From: a bacterium BMS3Bbin14
GTDB taxonomy: Bacteria; Desulfobacterota; Desulfobulbia; Desulfobulbales; Desulfobulbaceae
Reading direction: 5' to 3'
Length of the DNA: 64,000 nucleotides
Assembly: GCA_002897615.1 (NCBI GenBank)
Contig: BDTX01000019.1
Span: 1 to 64,000, forward strand
Position numbers and translations under genes: made by a program. Shown here piece by piece: positions 1 to 8,777 of this stretch. Below the pieces are notes generated by a model. It saw only the letters and a program-made list of their open reading frames with translations, did not search any database and had not been told where the DNA came from. How positions within the stretch are numbered: position 1 is the first letter of the stretch; each line of letters opens with the position of its first letter.

Positions 1-26
1 CAGACACCGAGAATCGCAGTCGGCTC

Positions 27-77
27 CAACGCCATGGATAGGTGGAGCGCGAAGCGCGGAATCTATCCATGGCGTTG
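27..77. repeat. Perfect 15-bp-arm palindrome
   Basis: The arms CAACGCCATGGATAG (27-41) and CTATCCATGGCGTTG (63-77) are exact reverse complements around a GC-rich loop containing GGAGCGCGAAGCG. The same loop motif returns in the next palindrome, so the two probably belong to one REP-like dispersed repeat family. No gene overlaps it. Whether it acts as a transcript hairpin or as a mobile REP unit cannot be told from one window. Confidence 0.7.
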
Positions 78-94
78 CTTGAACAGCCCGGCCC

Positions 95-127
95 GATAGG
101 ATGGAGCGCGAAGCGGTCCATCCTATC
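95..127. repeat. Second palindrome with the same GGAGCGCGAAGCG loop
   Basis: GATAGGATGGA (95-105) pairs exactly with TCCATCCTATC (117-127). The loop shares GGAGCGCGAAGCG with the palindrome at 27-77. The two hairpins sit about 20 bp apart, as REP-type repeats often do. Confidence 0.65.
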
Positions 128-133
128 AGTATT

Positions 134-260
134 AATAAGTGGAAACTTTCCATCATATTGAGAGTAATAGATACCCTGATTTTCCACTTATTCTCATATT
201 GAGATATCTAAAGTGGAAAATACTTTCCACCTATTACTTTCTCGGGTTATTTTTCCACCT
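134..260. repeat. Cluster of TGGAAA/TTTCCA inverted repeats
   Basis: AATAAGTGGAAA (134-145) is exactly reverse-complementary to TTTCCACTTATT (181-192). A second inverted pair lies at 212-219 and 224-231, and another TTTTCCACCTAT at 251-262. CATATTGAGA occurs twice as a direct repeat (154-163 and 195-204). The stretch is AT-rich and non-coding. It looks like a regulatory or recombination site in front of the integrase-like fragment, but no function can be assigned. Confidence 0.45.
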
Positions 261-284
261 ATCGTAATATTAAAAGGGGTAAAA

Positions 285-452
285 TGGAAAAAACGTCGCC
301 ATCGTGCCCTGGAATCGGGCCGGCAAAAGGCCGTGAAGCTGGCAGCCAGCGAGCCCGCCGCCGGTATTGACAAACGGGTTACCTGCCATATTCTGCGCCG
401 CAACTTGGCGACTACGATGCTGGAGAATGGTCTTGAAGGCCTGGATCTGTAA
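285..452 (+). pseudogene. Degenerate integron-integrase-like (tyrosine recombinase) fragment
   Basis: This frame encodes about 55 residues that read like the C-terminal catalytic part of an IntI/Xer tyrosine recombinase. It has [15 protein letters not shown], then [13 protein letters not shown] and LATTMLENG, matching the usual 'ES..QRAVK..AGI.KRV.CHTLRHSFATHLLENG' box II region. The family's H-x-L-R-H is altered to H-I-L-R-R, and the frame stops before the 'LLGH..T..IYTH' tyrosine box. Nothing upstream encodes the rest of the protein. It is therefore a broken remnant. I infer integron integrase rather than XerC/D from the 'ES..QKAVK' and 'KRVTCH' spacing; an ordinary phage or Xer remnant remains possible. 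Confidence 0.5.
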
Positions 453-580
453 GCCTCAGCGCCGTGTACCTGTTGTGCAGGCTGGCTTTCCCCCTCCCAA
501 TCCGCCTCGCCGTATACCGAGCCCCCCGCTGGTACGGAACTTATTTTTCAATTCTCACCTGCCGCATTTATACCTTTTAT
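453..580. other. Non-coding stretch, nothing recognised
   Basis: Between the integrase fragment and the degenerate family B repeat I see no convincing reading frame, RNA gene or repeat. Confidence 0.4.
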
Positions 581-698
581 CCGAGAGTGTTCGAGAACGG
601 TGCAGATGCAAGGCGGCAACGATGTTGATCTGCTGGTGCGATATCAACGAGTTGTCAACGCAGCAGATGCGCCGTTCTCGAACGCCCCGGTTATGCTT
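581..698. mobile_element. Degenerate family B MITE fragment
   Basis: It aligns by eye with the outer half of the intact family B copies: GTTCGAGAACGGTGCAGATG, then GGCGGCAACGATGTTGAT, GATATCAACGAGTTG and CGCAGCAGATGCGCCGTT. The terminal CCTGAATCCGTGA is reduced to CCGAGAGTG and the second half is missing. No target-site duplication is visible, so this is an old or truncated copy. Confidence 0.6.
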
Positions 699-730
699 TC
701 GGACTCCGATCGGCAGCCGGGCCGGCAATA

Positions 731-767
731 AACAAAAAAACCCCGTTCCTCGGGACGAGGAACGGGG
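731..767 (-). terminator. Rho-independent terminator (minus strand)
   Basis: CCCCGTTCCTCG (741-752) pairs exactly with CGAGGAACGGGG (756-767), giving a 12-bp GC-rich stem with a 3-nt loop. Read on the minus strand it is followed at once by TTTTTTTGTT. It probably ends the long minus-strand transcript whose last gene is the GlpD-like dehydrogenase, with a MITE lying between them. Confidence 0.75.
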
Positions 768-1026
768 TCAGATCGGCAATAGTTTTTGGCATGTAGGCCT
801 AAGTTCATAATTTTAACCGTTTTTTGGACTTTATTCTCAGGTAGTATAATCTTTTCGTTTAGTCAAGCTCTTTCGGAGACTCCGAAAATAACGGATCACC
901 TGGAACGAATAGGGGTTCATGCAAAAATGGGAATGCCCGGGTGGGGGATATTTATGCTCCGGAAGAAGACGATTATGAACATGGGAAGCATGGCAGCCGG
1001 TCCCGGTCCGGTTGACTTGATTCAAC

Positions 1027-1183
1027 ACAACTGGTCACAGGGTGTGAAACTCTGCGCTATTCCTTACATCCAACCTGTAAATCGCACAGGTACCACAGAT
1101 TTACGTAGTCGCTTCCGTTCGCTATAGTCCCTCTATGCGGGCGGGAGTGACCGCGTGAAGATGGGGTGCCTGTGACGGTTTAC
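1027..1183. mobile_element. Family A MITE, copy 1, 8-bp TSD GATTCAAC
   Basis: A 157-bp non-coding element flanked by GATTCAAC at 1019-1026 and 1184-1191. The right end, ...CTGTGACGGTTTAC, is the family A terminus (GTAA in reverse complement); the left end has drifted to ACAACTGGTCACAGG. It carries the family hairpin with GTGAAGATGGGGTGC. The right duplication contains the stop codon (1187-1189) of the GlpD-like gene, so it landed exactly on that gene's 3' end. Confidence 0.85.
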
Positions 1184-1186
1184 GAT

Positions 1187-2830
1187 TCAACCGGGGAGGA
1201 CCAGGGGGTAGTAGCGGCCTTCGACTGCGGCGACTTCGCGTTCTTTTCTTGTGGTGTCCCAGGATAACTCTGCGGCCATCACCTCGGCGATACGCTGCAG
1301 GACATCCCGGCCCGGCGACCCCGCATCACCCAGGCCGGATCGGCGCAGGACCACGTCGGCGAGGGTCTCCGCCATCTCTTCGCGGATAAAATAGACAACT
1401 TCACCGGCCTGCAAATCCGGTTGCCGGCAGAGCCACCGCTCACCATCGCGGGAGGCCCCGATATATTCGGCGACGCGGACCGCCCGATGCCCATACCTGT
1501 CATGCAGGGCGGCCAGCCGCTCCGCAGCCAAAGAGACCGGCCGGCCGGGGCTTGGCGGCCGGCTTATCCCGGCTGTTTTCCGGGCGGCCGGCGGACTTTT
1601 TTCGCCGCCCAGCAGCCGCAGGACTTTGCCGGCGATTGTCGGCGCCGTGGTATATTTGATGCCGCACAGGGAAACGAGCCCGGCCGGGCCGCCCGTGTCG
1701 GCATGATCGATAACCAGGGGATGCTTGGCCAGTTGCACCGTACCTGGTTCATCCTCCTGCTTGTCCGCCATGGGCACCAGGCCGCAATGGAAAAAACAGA
1801 TATCGCCGTACTCCAGGCGCAGCGAAGGATAGAGGCTGTTCGCCTCTTCAAGTATCGTCAGCAGGTCCTCCCTGGTCGCCCTGACCCTGTCAGGCGCTTG
1901 TTCAAAGCGGTGGTACGTTGTGCCGATCATCATCAGGCCCTTCCAGGGCACGAAAAAATATAACCTCCCGCCCCGCTTGACGACTGCATCCATGTCCCGG
2001 TCCCCTGCCCGGCTTTCGAGTCCGACGGCACAGGTATCGCTGATCTGTTTACGAACAACCAGGTTCACCGCCTTTGCCCACCGTACCCGCGGCGCCGGCA
2101 GACCGGAGGCCCGGAGAAGCTCGGCGAACCAGGGGCCGGCACAGTTGATAACCCGGTCGGCCCGAATGGCGAGCGGCGTGCCGGCCAGGAGATCTGTTGC
2201 CGTAATCCCCGTCACTCCGCCGTCTTTGGTAACGATACGATCCACCCTGATGTAATTGGCGGCCGCCGCTCCGTAATCGCAGGCCGTGAGCAGGTATTCG
2301 AGAGCGATACGTTCCGTATTGACCGCCAGGCCGTCATACCACACCGCCCCCCCGGTTATCTCGCGGCGGGATAAATCCGGCATAATCTTTTTGATCTCCG
2401 CCCGCCCCATAATCCTGCCGGGCGGCAGCTGTTTCTCCCGGGCAAGCCCCAGGTTCCGGTCCCGGCCGATAAGATCATTGGCCAGGAAAGCGCTTTTCAT
2501 AATCAACCGGGACCGCATCCCCCGGCCGATGGTCGGGACGAGACAAGGCAGGGGCATAACAAGGTGCGGCGCAAAACTCATGATCTCGCGGCGGGACTTG
2601 ATCGACTCGCGCATCCGTTTAAAATCCAGATGCTGGAGATAGCGCAAACCGCCATGCAAAATCTTCAGGCTGTTTGCCGAAGTGGCGGCGCAGAAATCCC
2701 CCTTCTCAACAATCGCGACCTGGTAGCCGGCCTTGGCCAAGCGCCAGGCCACCAGGGTTCCATATATCCCCGCGCCGATAATAACCGCATCAAAGGTCCG
2801 GTTCTCCAGCGCTGTTATCTCTCTTTTCAT
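1187..2830 (-). CDS. glpD: FAD-dependent glycerol-3-phosphate dehydrogenase-like protein
   Basis: A 547-residue flavoprotein of the GlpD/GlpA family. The N-terminus has the FAD dinucleotide-binding motif GAGIYG (residues 19-24), followed by the family stretch ATSANSLKILHGGLRYLQHL, a DAO-type fold, and a C-terminal GlpA_C-like helical region from about residue 420. The family oxidises sn-glycerol-3-phosphate to dihydroxyacetone phosphate at the membrane and passes electrons to quinone. It is slightly longer than typical GlpD (about 500 residues). It lies at the 3' end of the surface-polysaccharide region with no glpK or glpF nearby, so the substrate could be a related polyol phosphate. The stop codon lies in the target duplication of a family A MITE. 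Confidence 0.85.
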   Translation of the reverse strand: MKREITALENRTFDAVIIGAGIYGTLVAWRLAKAGYQVAIVEKGDFCAATSANSLKILHGGLRYLQHLDFKRMRESIKSRREIMSFAPHLVMPLPCLVPTIGRGMRSRLIMKSAFLANDLIGRDRNLGLAREKQLPPGRIMGRAEIKKIMPDLSRREITGGAVWYDGLAVNTERIALEYLLTACDYGAAAANYIRVDRIVTKDGGVTGITATDLLAGTPLAIRADRVINCAGPWFAELLRASGLPAPRVRWAKAVNLVVRKQISDTCAVGLESRAGDRDMDAVVKRGGRLYFFVPWKGLMMIGTTYHRFEQAPDRVRATREDLLTILEEANSLYPSLRLEYGDICFFHCGLVPMADKQEDEPGTVQLAKHPLVIDHADTGGPAGLVSLCGIKYTTAPTIAGKVLRLLGGEKSPPAARKTAGISRPPSPGRPVSLAAERLAALHDRYGHRAVRVAEYIGASRDGERWLCRQPDLQAGEVVYFIREEMAETLADVVLRRSGLGDAGSPGRDVLQRIAEVMAAELSWDTTRKEREVAAVEGRYYPLVLPG

Positions 2831-2904
2831 TGCCCTCCCGAAAAAATCAAAAGACCGGTCCCGCCGCCGGAACCTGTACCGTAACCCCTTGGCAGGTCAG
2901 CCGG

Positions 2905-3702
2905 CTACACGTTATTCTTACCGCAACTGTAAGGTGCCAGGCGCAGACGCACCTGCTGCAGAAAAAAGGTGAAGGGAGACCGGCGGCGGCCGACCGGTTC
3001 CACTTCCGGGGATTGCAGGAGGACCTGCCGGAGGGTCGAGGCTACACTGCCGCCGGGAAGCCGGGCCGCCAATATGCCGCCATAGCTTCCCACCCGCCTT
3101 TCCTCCCCGGGCAGAGGCAGCGGATCACTGCCCGGCAGGATGGGAATCCGTTTTTTCCTGGCAAGGTCAAAATGCTTCGGCTCGGGCCAGCCAACGGGAC
3201 GGCCGCCATTATCCCCCAGGAATACCTTGTCACGGGTTGTTTCTAAAAATTCGCGGATGATCCTGCCGCGCCTGCCGGTCCACTTGCCCGCCCCCCAGGG
3301 CAGGACGGCGATTCCGCCCCCGGCGGCAGCCGCCTGCACCGTCGCCGCCAACGACTGCCCGTCGTCGATATCGGCGTCGGTGCAGAGGGCCAGCACCTCC
3401 AGGTGTTCGGCGGTATTCATCTGGCGGCCGCGGATAACGTAGATGATCTTATCCCGGTTCACGCAGCGAAGAGAACAGGACTCGCCGGTCCGTTCCACCT
3501 GCCAGCCGCTGTCCGGCACACCGTGTTCCCGCAGTTCGGCAAAACGGTCATACCCCCGGCTCTCTGCCAGCAGGAGCACCCCGGCCGTCGTTGCCGCCGC
3601 CCGCGCCCGCTGAAGCCGATGAAAGGATTCATGGGCCGTTGTCAGTACGGTGCCAAGATCATAGCAGTTATAGAGATGAACATGAAAATCAAGAATAACC
3701 AT
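2905..3702 (-). CDS. PHP-like putative metal-dependent hydrolase
   Basis: About 265 residues. The start LDFHVHLYNCYD resembles the first metal-binding motif (D-x-H-x-H) of PHP/amidohydrolase-type phosphoesterases. Later LGDNGGRP and ILPGSDPLPL could hold further metal ligands. No signal peptide or membrane segment is seen. I chose the ATG at 3702 rather than the TTG at 3708; it overlaps or abuts the end of the upstream glycosyltransferase gene (stop at 3705), so the two are probably co-translated. Function within the polysaccharide operon is unknown. The assignment rests on motifs only and is moderate at best. Confidence 0.6.
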   Translation of the reverse strand: MVILDFHVHLYNCYDLGTVLTTAHESFHRLQRARAAATTAGVLLLAESRGYDRFAELREHGVPDSGWQVERTGESCSLRCVNRDKIIYVIRGRQMNTAEHLEVLALCTDADIDDGQSLAATVQAAAAGGGIAVLPWGAGKWTGRRGRIIREFLETTRDKVFLGDNGGRPVGWPEPKHFDLARKKRIPILPGSDPLPLPGEERRVGSYGGILAARLPGGSVASTLRQVLLQSPEVEPVGRRRSPFTFFLQQVRLRLAPYSCGKNNV

Positions 3703-3704
3703 GA

Positions 3705-6700
3705 TCAACGCCGGGGGCCGACAACGAGTTCCCGCTCCGTTTTCAGGCCGGCATACCAGTTGATCCAGTCGCTTTTCGTGATTGCCGCATCCTGGAAAAT
3801 CCGTCTTTCATTGTAATAGGGATTGCCGGCCAGCAGGTCGCGGCGCCAGCGTTCCTGAAACCGCTCCTTCTCCTGCCGGGCCTGCTCGTCCAAGTCGAGT
3901 AACCGCCGGCCTTCCGGACATCCCGCCTTACAGTAGGGGGAAAAAACATTTTCAACCCCCTGCTGTCGTACACGCAGGCTGAAATCGATATCATACATGA
4001 CATTCGCCAGCCGGCCTTCGTCAAAGCCGTGCACGCGGTCAAACAACTGCCGCTTCACCATGCAGAGCTCCGCGCCGACGGCAAGGACATTCTGCGGACA
4101 GACAAGGCCGTTAAGGTGACAGGAGCCGGCAATAAAAAAGCGGCGATATGCCTCGCAGCCCTCATCGTTTAAATCGGGCAGCGCCCCATTGTCGTTTTCC
4201 CGGTCATCATATTCCACCAGGCCGCCCACTACCCCCAGGGCGGGGTCCTGGGAATAGCCGAGCAGGGTCTCCACCCACGTCTCATGGAGCGGCAGGACGC
4301 CGTGGTCCAGGAACAGGAGCTGCCCGGCGGCCGACTGGGCAATGACCCGGTTCAGGGCCGGGCCGTTCTTCTCGTCGGGAGCAACATCATGCAGGATAAA
4401 ACGGTGGTCGAGGCTGCTGATTCTCCGGCGCCGGTCACTGTCGCCGGGCTGCCGCGACAGGAGATGAAACTCCAGCTTCTCGTACCCGGTGACCCGGGCC
4501 AGCCGCTCAAGCCACTTTTCGGTCTCGTCCCCCTCGTCTCTCAGCAGGACAAAAAGCGCCACCGGGACGCTGTCGCGGCATTGCCGCCGCACCTCGTAAT
4601 AATACCGCCACTGCCCGGCCTGGACCGAGGCCTCCAGGCCGCGCCGCCTGATTGCGGCTTTCAAGGCCTCCAGGCCGGCACTATCCGCATAATCCTTCTG
4701 CGTATGGTTGATACTGGTCGAGGTCTCGATAGCCCGCCAGTGGTAAATCGTTTCCGGAAGATGATAAACGCGGCGGCCGGGTTCCGTCAGTTTCAAGAGC
4801 AGGTCATAATCCTGCGAACCGTCACATTGCTCCGAGAAACCGCCGACTTCTGCAAAAAGCGTCTGCCTGGTGACGAGAAAATGGGTGATGTAGTTATGAC
4901 ACAGGAGCAGCTCCTGGTTGAAATCCGGTTTAAAAAAACTCTCCAGGTAACGGCTTTCCCGGTTGACCAGGTCCTCGTCGCTGTACAGCACGTCCGGGTC
5001 ATGCTCGTTGATGGCCCGGGCCACCAGGTACAGGGCATCCAGGGTCAACTCGTCATCATGGTCGAGAAAGCCGAGATAGTCGCCGCCGGCCAGGGAAGCC
5101 GCCTTGTTGGAAGCGGCGGAGATGCCTTGGTTGCCGGCGAGAAAGCTGATCCTGATCCGCGGGTCCAGGGCGGCGTATTCTTCGAGCAGCGGCCGGATAT
5201 GCGGGGCGCTGCTGCCGTCATCGACCAGGCACAGTTCCCAGTGGGGGTAGGCCTGGTAGAGGACGGAATGAATACATTTACGAAGCAGGCTCTCGTCGGT
5301 GTCGTACACGGGCGTCAGGATGGAGATGACCGGTTTTTTCGGCAGGTCCGCCACCTCCCGGCACGGGTAACAGCCTTGGCGCACCCCTGTTTCCTGGTAG
5401 TGCAGCAGGGGATAGGGGTGGGTCTCCCGGAACTCGGGATAGGTCTCGGCGTAGAAACGGGGATCAAAGAGCGGATTCGGCCGGAGCTGCCGCTCGCAGC
5501 CCGTGCTTACGTAATGATTAAAGGCCTCCCAGCCGGAGGGGTCCGCAATATCATACTGGCGGCGGTAAAAGACAGGATCGAAAAAGCGGTTGGGGCTGCG
5601 TCCCTCCCTGGCCCCGAAGCCGAGATAATGCAAGAGGAGGGGGATACGCAGCTTGACGACGGCCGGATTATCCTCCGCGTAATAGGCGGTATCAAAAAAC
5701 GCTAAGGGATGAAATTGTTCCGTACTGCCGAAGCGCAGGTAATGGGCCAGGGGATTCATCCCGGCCGGAATTACCCGGCTGTTTTGAGCCAGGTAAAAGG
5801 CGGAATCAAAAAACGGATTGGGGTTCTTTCCCTGCCGGCAGCCGGTCTCCAGGTAATGGACCAGGGGCGACATCCCTTTGCCCGTACTTTCGGGACACGT
5901 CCCGGCGTAATAGCCGGTAAAAAAGAGCAGGTTGGGCTGACGCCCCTCCCGCCAGCCGGTCTCCAGGTAATGGATCAGCGGATCGACCAGCAGCGGGTCC
6001 ATTGCCGGATCGTTTTGCAGGTAAAAATCCCGGTCAACGAGACCACTCCGCCTGACCAGCAGGTAGTGGCGGCAACGGGAAAAAAACTCGAACGGCCGGC
6101 TGACGAAAAACCTGATCAACCACAACCGGCGCCGGAAAACCGCCTGCTTCGCGGTCAACCGGGAATGCGGCCCCGGGTCGTCGGCCGCGGCGTTCCGGTT
6201 GCCGTCGGGCTGGTGGTTGCCGTCGGGATGGCGATGATGATATGCTGTAAAATGCGGCACACATTCACGACCAAAGGCATGATACCTGAGTTCAAATATC
6301 AGCTTTACCCGGCCGCGGCACCCATCCGGAGACAATGGCGGGTCCACCTGGAAACAGGGCGTGGTCGAGCCGAAAAAATAGGTCTGCCCCTCCTGGAAAT
6401 CCGCGTTGCTCGTCAAACGGGTCAGCGGGGTCCCGGCCCCCTCGACTTCGCAGGTTATCCGCTCCAGGGTCAGGACCACGTAATCATTGGCGGGAAGGAA
6501 GCGGATGGGCCGGCGGGATTCACTGTCTGCCAGGTCGAATTCAAGGCGCCTGGTATCCAGGTCGACTTTGCGGACCAACGGGGAGACGCCGCCATCGGCC
6601 CCGGGCGGCCCCAGGGACAAGGAGGCCTCGTGGTAGGGCTCGCGCAGGTCAAGCAGACGATCTATCCAGACCTCGATATGCTCTGAAAAAAGCGGCTGAT

Positions 6701-7370
6701 GTTTTCGATAAATGGCGGTGAAGGTCTCCAGTTTATGCCGCCGGGGCCGGGCCCGGACCATGGAGTCGGCCGAGACCCGGTAATAAAACAGAATTTCCGG
6801 TATCCGGTAGACCCGGCGGCCAAGCTCCAGCAGAGACAGCCAGAAATCATAATCCTCCCAGCCGTATTTCAGGTCCTGGTCATAGCCGCCGACCCGTTGC
6901 CAATCTTGCCGGCGAAACAGGGCGGAGCAGAAAATGACATTGTCGAGGAGCATCTCCTCCAGGGAAAATTGCGGCAGCCGCCACTCCGTATCGACCGCGC
7001 CGAAAAGCTGCGCCCGGCAGTAGACAATCCCCAGTTCGGCGCGCTCATCAAGTAAGCGGACGGCCCGTTCCAGGTAAGCGGGGCCGATCCGGTCGTCGGC
7101 GTCCAGGGGCAGGATATATCGGCCCCGGGCCTCCCGGATGCCATTGTTACGGGCAGCGGCCAGGCCCTGGTTCTCCGTCGCGACCACCCGGGTCTTCGGC
7201 CGGTCATACCCGGCCAGGATCCGGCAGGTCTCCTCGTCGGTTGAACCGTCGTTGACGATGATGATCTCGAAATCCTGGAAACTCTGCGCCAGGACGGAAG
7301 CGACCGCCTCATCGATAAATTGCCCCTGGTTATAGCAGGGGATGATAACGCTGACACGTGGTGGCATCAT
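3705..7370 (-). CDS. Multidomain GT2 glycosyltransferase with six linker repeats
   Basis: About 1221 residues. Residues 1-240 form a GT2 (GT-A) domain with VSVIIPCYNQGQFIDE and LPLDADDR (DxD). Residues about 447-675 hold six tandem units of roughly 38 residues with the pattern D-x-x-F-Y ... P-L-x-H-Y-L-x-x-G-x-x-x-G-x-x-P-N-x-x-F. A second GT2 domain follows from about 680 (ISILTPVYDTDE, FLDHDDELT). A third, diverged GT-A-like domain (about 937-1157) has LLFLDHGVLP. The start was placed at the ATG at 7370, just after the galE stop, because the open frame upstream lies inside galE. It presumably adds several sugars processively to a lipid-linked glycan. Substrates cannot be deduced. Confidence 0.85.
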   Translation of the reverse strand: MMPPRVSVIIPCYNQGQFIDEAVASVLAQSFQDFEIIIVNDGSTDEETCRILAGYDRPKTRVVATENQGLAAARNNGIREARGRYILPLDADDRIGPAYLERAVRLLDERAELGIVYCRAQLFGAVDTEWRLPQFSLEEMLLDNVIFCSALFRRQDWQRVGGYDQDLKYGWEDYDFWLSLLELGRRVYRIPEILFYYRVSADSMVRARPRRHKLETFTAIYRKHQPLFSEHIEVWIDRLLDLREPYHEASLSLGPPGADGGVSPLVRKVDLDTRRLEFDLADSESRRPIRFLPANDYVVLTLERITCEVEGAGTPLTRLTSNADFQEGQTYFFGSTTPCFQVDPPLSPDGCRGRVKLIFELRYHAFGRECVPHFTAYHHRHPDGNHQPDGNRNAAADDPGPHSRLTAKQAVFRRRLWLIRFFVSRPFEFFSRCRHYLLVRRSGLVDRDFYLQNDPAMDPLLVDPLIHYLETGWREGRQPNLLFFTGYYAGTCPESTGKGMSPLVHYLETGCRQGKNPNPFFDSAFYLAQNSRVIPAGMNPLAHYLRFGSTEQFHPLAFFDTAYYAEDNPAVVKLRIPLLLHYLGFGAREGRSPNRFFDPVFYRRQYDIADPSGWEAFNHYVSTGCERQLRPNPLFDPRFYAETYPEFRETHPYPLLHYQETGVRQGCYPCREVADLPKKPVISILTPVYDTDESLLRKCIHSVLYQAYPHWELCLVDDGSSAPHIRPLLEEYAALDPRIRISFLAGNQGISAASNKAASLAGGDYLGFLDHDDELTLDALYLVARAINEHDPDVLYSDEDLVNRESRYLESFFKPDFNQELLLCHNYITHFLVTRQTLFAEVGGFSEQCDGSQDYDLLLKLTEPGRRVYHLPETIYHWRAIETSTSINHTQKDYADSAGLEALKAAIRRRGLEASVQAGQWRYYYEVRRQCRDSVPVALFVLLRDEGDETEKWLERLARVTGYEKLEFHLLSRQPGDSDRRRRISSLDHRFILHDVAPDEKNGPALNRVIAQSAAGQLLFLDHGVLPLHETWVETLLGYSQDPALGVVGGLVEYDDRENDNGALPDLNDEGCEAYRRFFIAGSCHLNGLVCPQNVLAVGAELCMVKRQLFDRVHGFDEGRLANVMYDIDFSLRVRQQGVENVFSPYCKAGCPEGRRLLDLDEQARQEKERFQERWRRDLLAGNPYYNERRIFQDAAITKSDWINWYAGLKTERELVVGPRR

Positions 7371-7380
7371 AAAATGACGG

Positions 7381-8364
7381 TTATCCGGGCCGCCGGCCGG
7401 CATGCCATTTCCAGGCGGAAGATATGATGGTCGGCAGATCCGAGCGCGTGGGCCTCCAGCCCAGCAGCCGCCCGGCCTTTGCCGCATCGGCCACCAGTAC
7501 CGGAGGGTCGCCGGCCCGGCGTTCTTTGCGGACCACCGGCACCTCTCTCCCGCTGACCCGGCCCACCTCCCTGACGATTTCCCGGACCGAATACCCCCGG
7601 CCGGTGCCGAGATTGATTGCCTGGCTGGTCTCTTGCCGGGCCAGGAATTCCAGGGCCTGCACGTGTGCTGCCGCCAGGTCGGTTACATGCACAAAATCCC
7701 TGACCGCGGTCCCGTCCGCGGTCGGATAGTCGGTCCCGAATATCTGCAGTTCCGGCCGGGTGCCGAGAGCCGCGGCTACGGCCAGGGGAATGAGATGGGT
7801 CTCCGGCGCGTGGTCCTCGCCCAGCTCGCCGGCCAAATCCGCACCGGCCGCATTAAAATAACGTAACGAAACGGATTTCAAGCCATGGGCCGAGTCATAA
7901 TCCTGGAGTATCTCCTCGACCATCAACTTGCTCCGGCCGTAAGGACTGATGGGCTTCCGGGGATGGCTTTCAACCAGAGGCAGAGTTTCCGGCAGCCCGT
8001 ACGTTGCGCAGCTACTGGAAAAAACAAGGTGCGGGCAGCCATTTTGCCGCATTGACTCGAGCAGAGACAGGGTCCCGGCCACGTTGTTCCGGTAATATCT
8101 CCCGGGCGCCAGCATGGATTCCCCGACATAGGCGAAGGCGGCGAAATGAATAACGGCGGCAGGCGAATACTCGGAAAAAATACGGCCCAACACGCCCTGA
8201 TCATGAATATCGCCCTCGATAAACGGCCCCCATTTGACAGCGGACCGGTGACCATAAACGAGATTGTCCAGCACGACCGGCGTATACCCTCTTTCATGAA
8301 GGAACTTGCAGGTATGACTGCCGATGTAGCCCGCGCCGCCGGTGACTAAAATATATTGTTCCAT
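7381..8364 (-). CDS. galE: UDP-glucose 4-epimerase
   Basis: A 327-residue extended short-chain dehydrogenase/reductase. It has the NAD-binding GGAGYIGSH at the N-terminus, FSSSCATYG, and the catalytic Y-x-x-x-K in SPYGRSKLM, followed by RYFNAAGAD, all typical of GalE. The length fits the family. It interconverts UDP-glucose and UDP-galactose (or the N-acetyl forms) to supply galactosyl donors for the neighbouring transferases. It lies between the DUF2304 gene (7 bp gap upstream) and the multidomain GT2 gene (about 10 bp downstream) in one minus-strand operon. Confidence 0.92.
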   Translation of the reverse strand: MEQYILVTGGAGYIGSHTCKFLHERGYTPVVLDNLVYGHRSAVKWGPFIEGDIHDQGVLGRIFSEYSPAAVIHFAAFAYVGESMLAPGRYYRNNVAGTLSLLESMRQNGCPHLVFSSSCATYGLPETLPLVESHPRKPISPYGRSKLMVEEILQDYDSAHGLKSVSLRYFNAAGADLAGELGEDHAPETHLIPLAVAAALGTRPELQIFGTDYPTADGTAVRDFVHVTDLAAAHVQALEFLARQETSQAINLGTGRGYSVREIVREVGRVSGREVPVVRKERRAGDPPVLVADAAKAGRLLGWRPTRSDLPTIISSAWKWHAGRRPG

Positions 8365-8370
8365 CCTGCG

Positions 8371-8766
8371 TTATTCTCTTGCCCGCCTTTCTTTGATTTC
8401 TTTTTGTAATTTTTCTATCTGTTCGTGCGCATCGTGAATGGACTGCTTCCGGGTTATTTCGGAAATATTCTGTTCAATTTTCTCAATGGCTGAAAGCAGT
8501 TTGAAAATGATCAGGAAGACAAACAGGAATCCGGTCAGGATCACCGCGTTGATATTTCCCTCTATGCCGATGACCCGGGCCATGAACAGCGTAAAGTTCG
8601 GATATACGGCGATAAGAGCCATGCCGCCCCAGACCGCCAGGCGCACGAGAAGTTTCAACACGGTCTGGCCGGTCTCTCTGCTCACAAACTCCTTGATCCC
8701 CTGGAAAAGCATCACGGACGAGATAGCCACGACCACAACCTGGTATAAATGAATTCCTCCCAGCAT
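8371..8766 (-). CDS. DUF2304 family small membrane protein
   Basis: 131 residues with three hydrophobic segments (about 6-22, 43-62 and 74-93) and a charged, probably coiled-coil C-terminus (KIEQNISEITRKQ...). Pattern and size match DUF2304 proteins, which commonly sit beside DPM1-like GT2 enzymes in polysaccharide loci, as here. A clear Shine-Dalgarno (GAGGGGA) precedes the ATG at 8766 and lies at the end of the upstream GT2 gene, which implies coupled translation. A partner role for the adjacent polyprenyl-phosphate glycosyltransferase is inferred from context. Confidence 0.8.
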   Translation of the reverse strand: MLGGIHLYQVVVVAISSVMLFQGIKEFVSRETGQTVLKLLVRLAVWGGMALIAVYPNFTLFMARVIGIEGNINAVILTGFLFVFLIIFKLLSAIEKIEQNISEITRKQSIHDAHEQIEKLQKEIKERRARE

Positions 8767-8777
8767 AATCTTTCCCC

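Noticed and set aside
731-767. The 12-bp hairpin as part of a MITE
   Set aside because: It shares no terminal or core sequence with either family and has a T-run on the minus strand, so a terminator is the better reading.
786-1026. Open frame with a signal-peptide-like start (FIILTVFWTLFSGSIIFSFS)
   Set aside because: It starts with TTG, has no ribosome site or recognisable domain, and runs into the MITE at 1027; too weak to call a gene.
1421-1963. Long plus-strand open frames inside minus-strand genes (also 4284-5705 and 37863-39863)
   Set aside because: High-GC shadow frames; the opposite strand encodes well-supported enzymes with family motifs.
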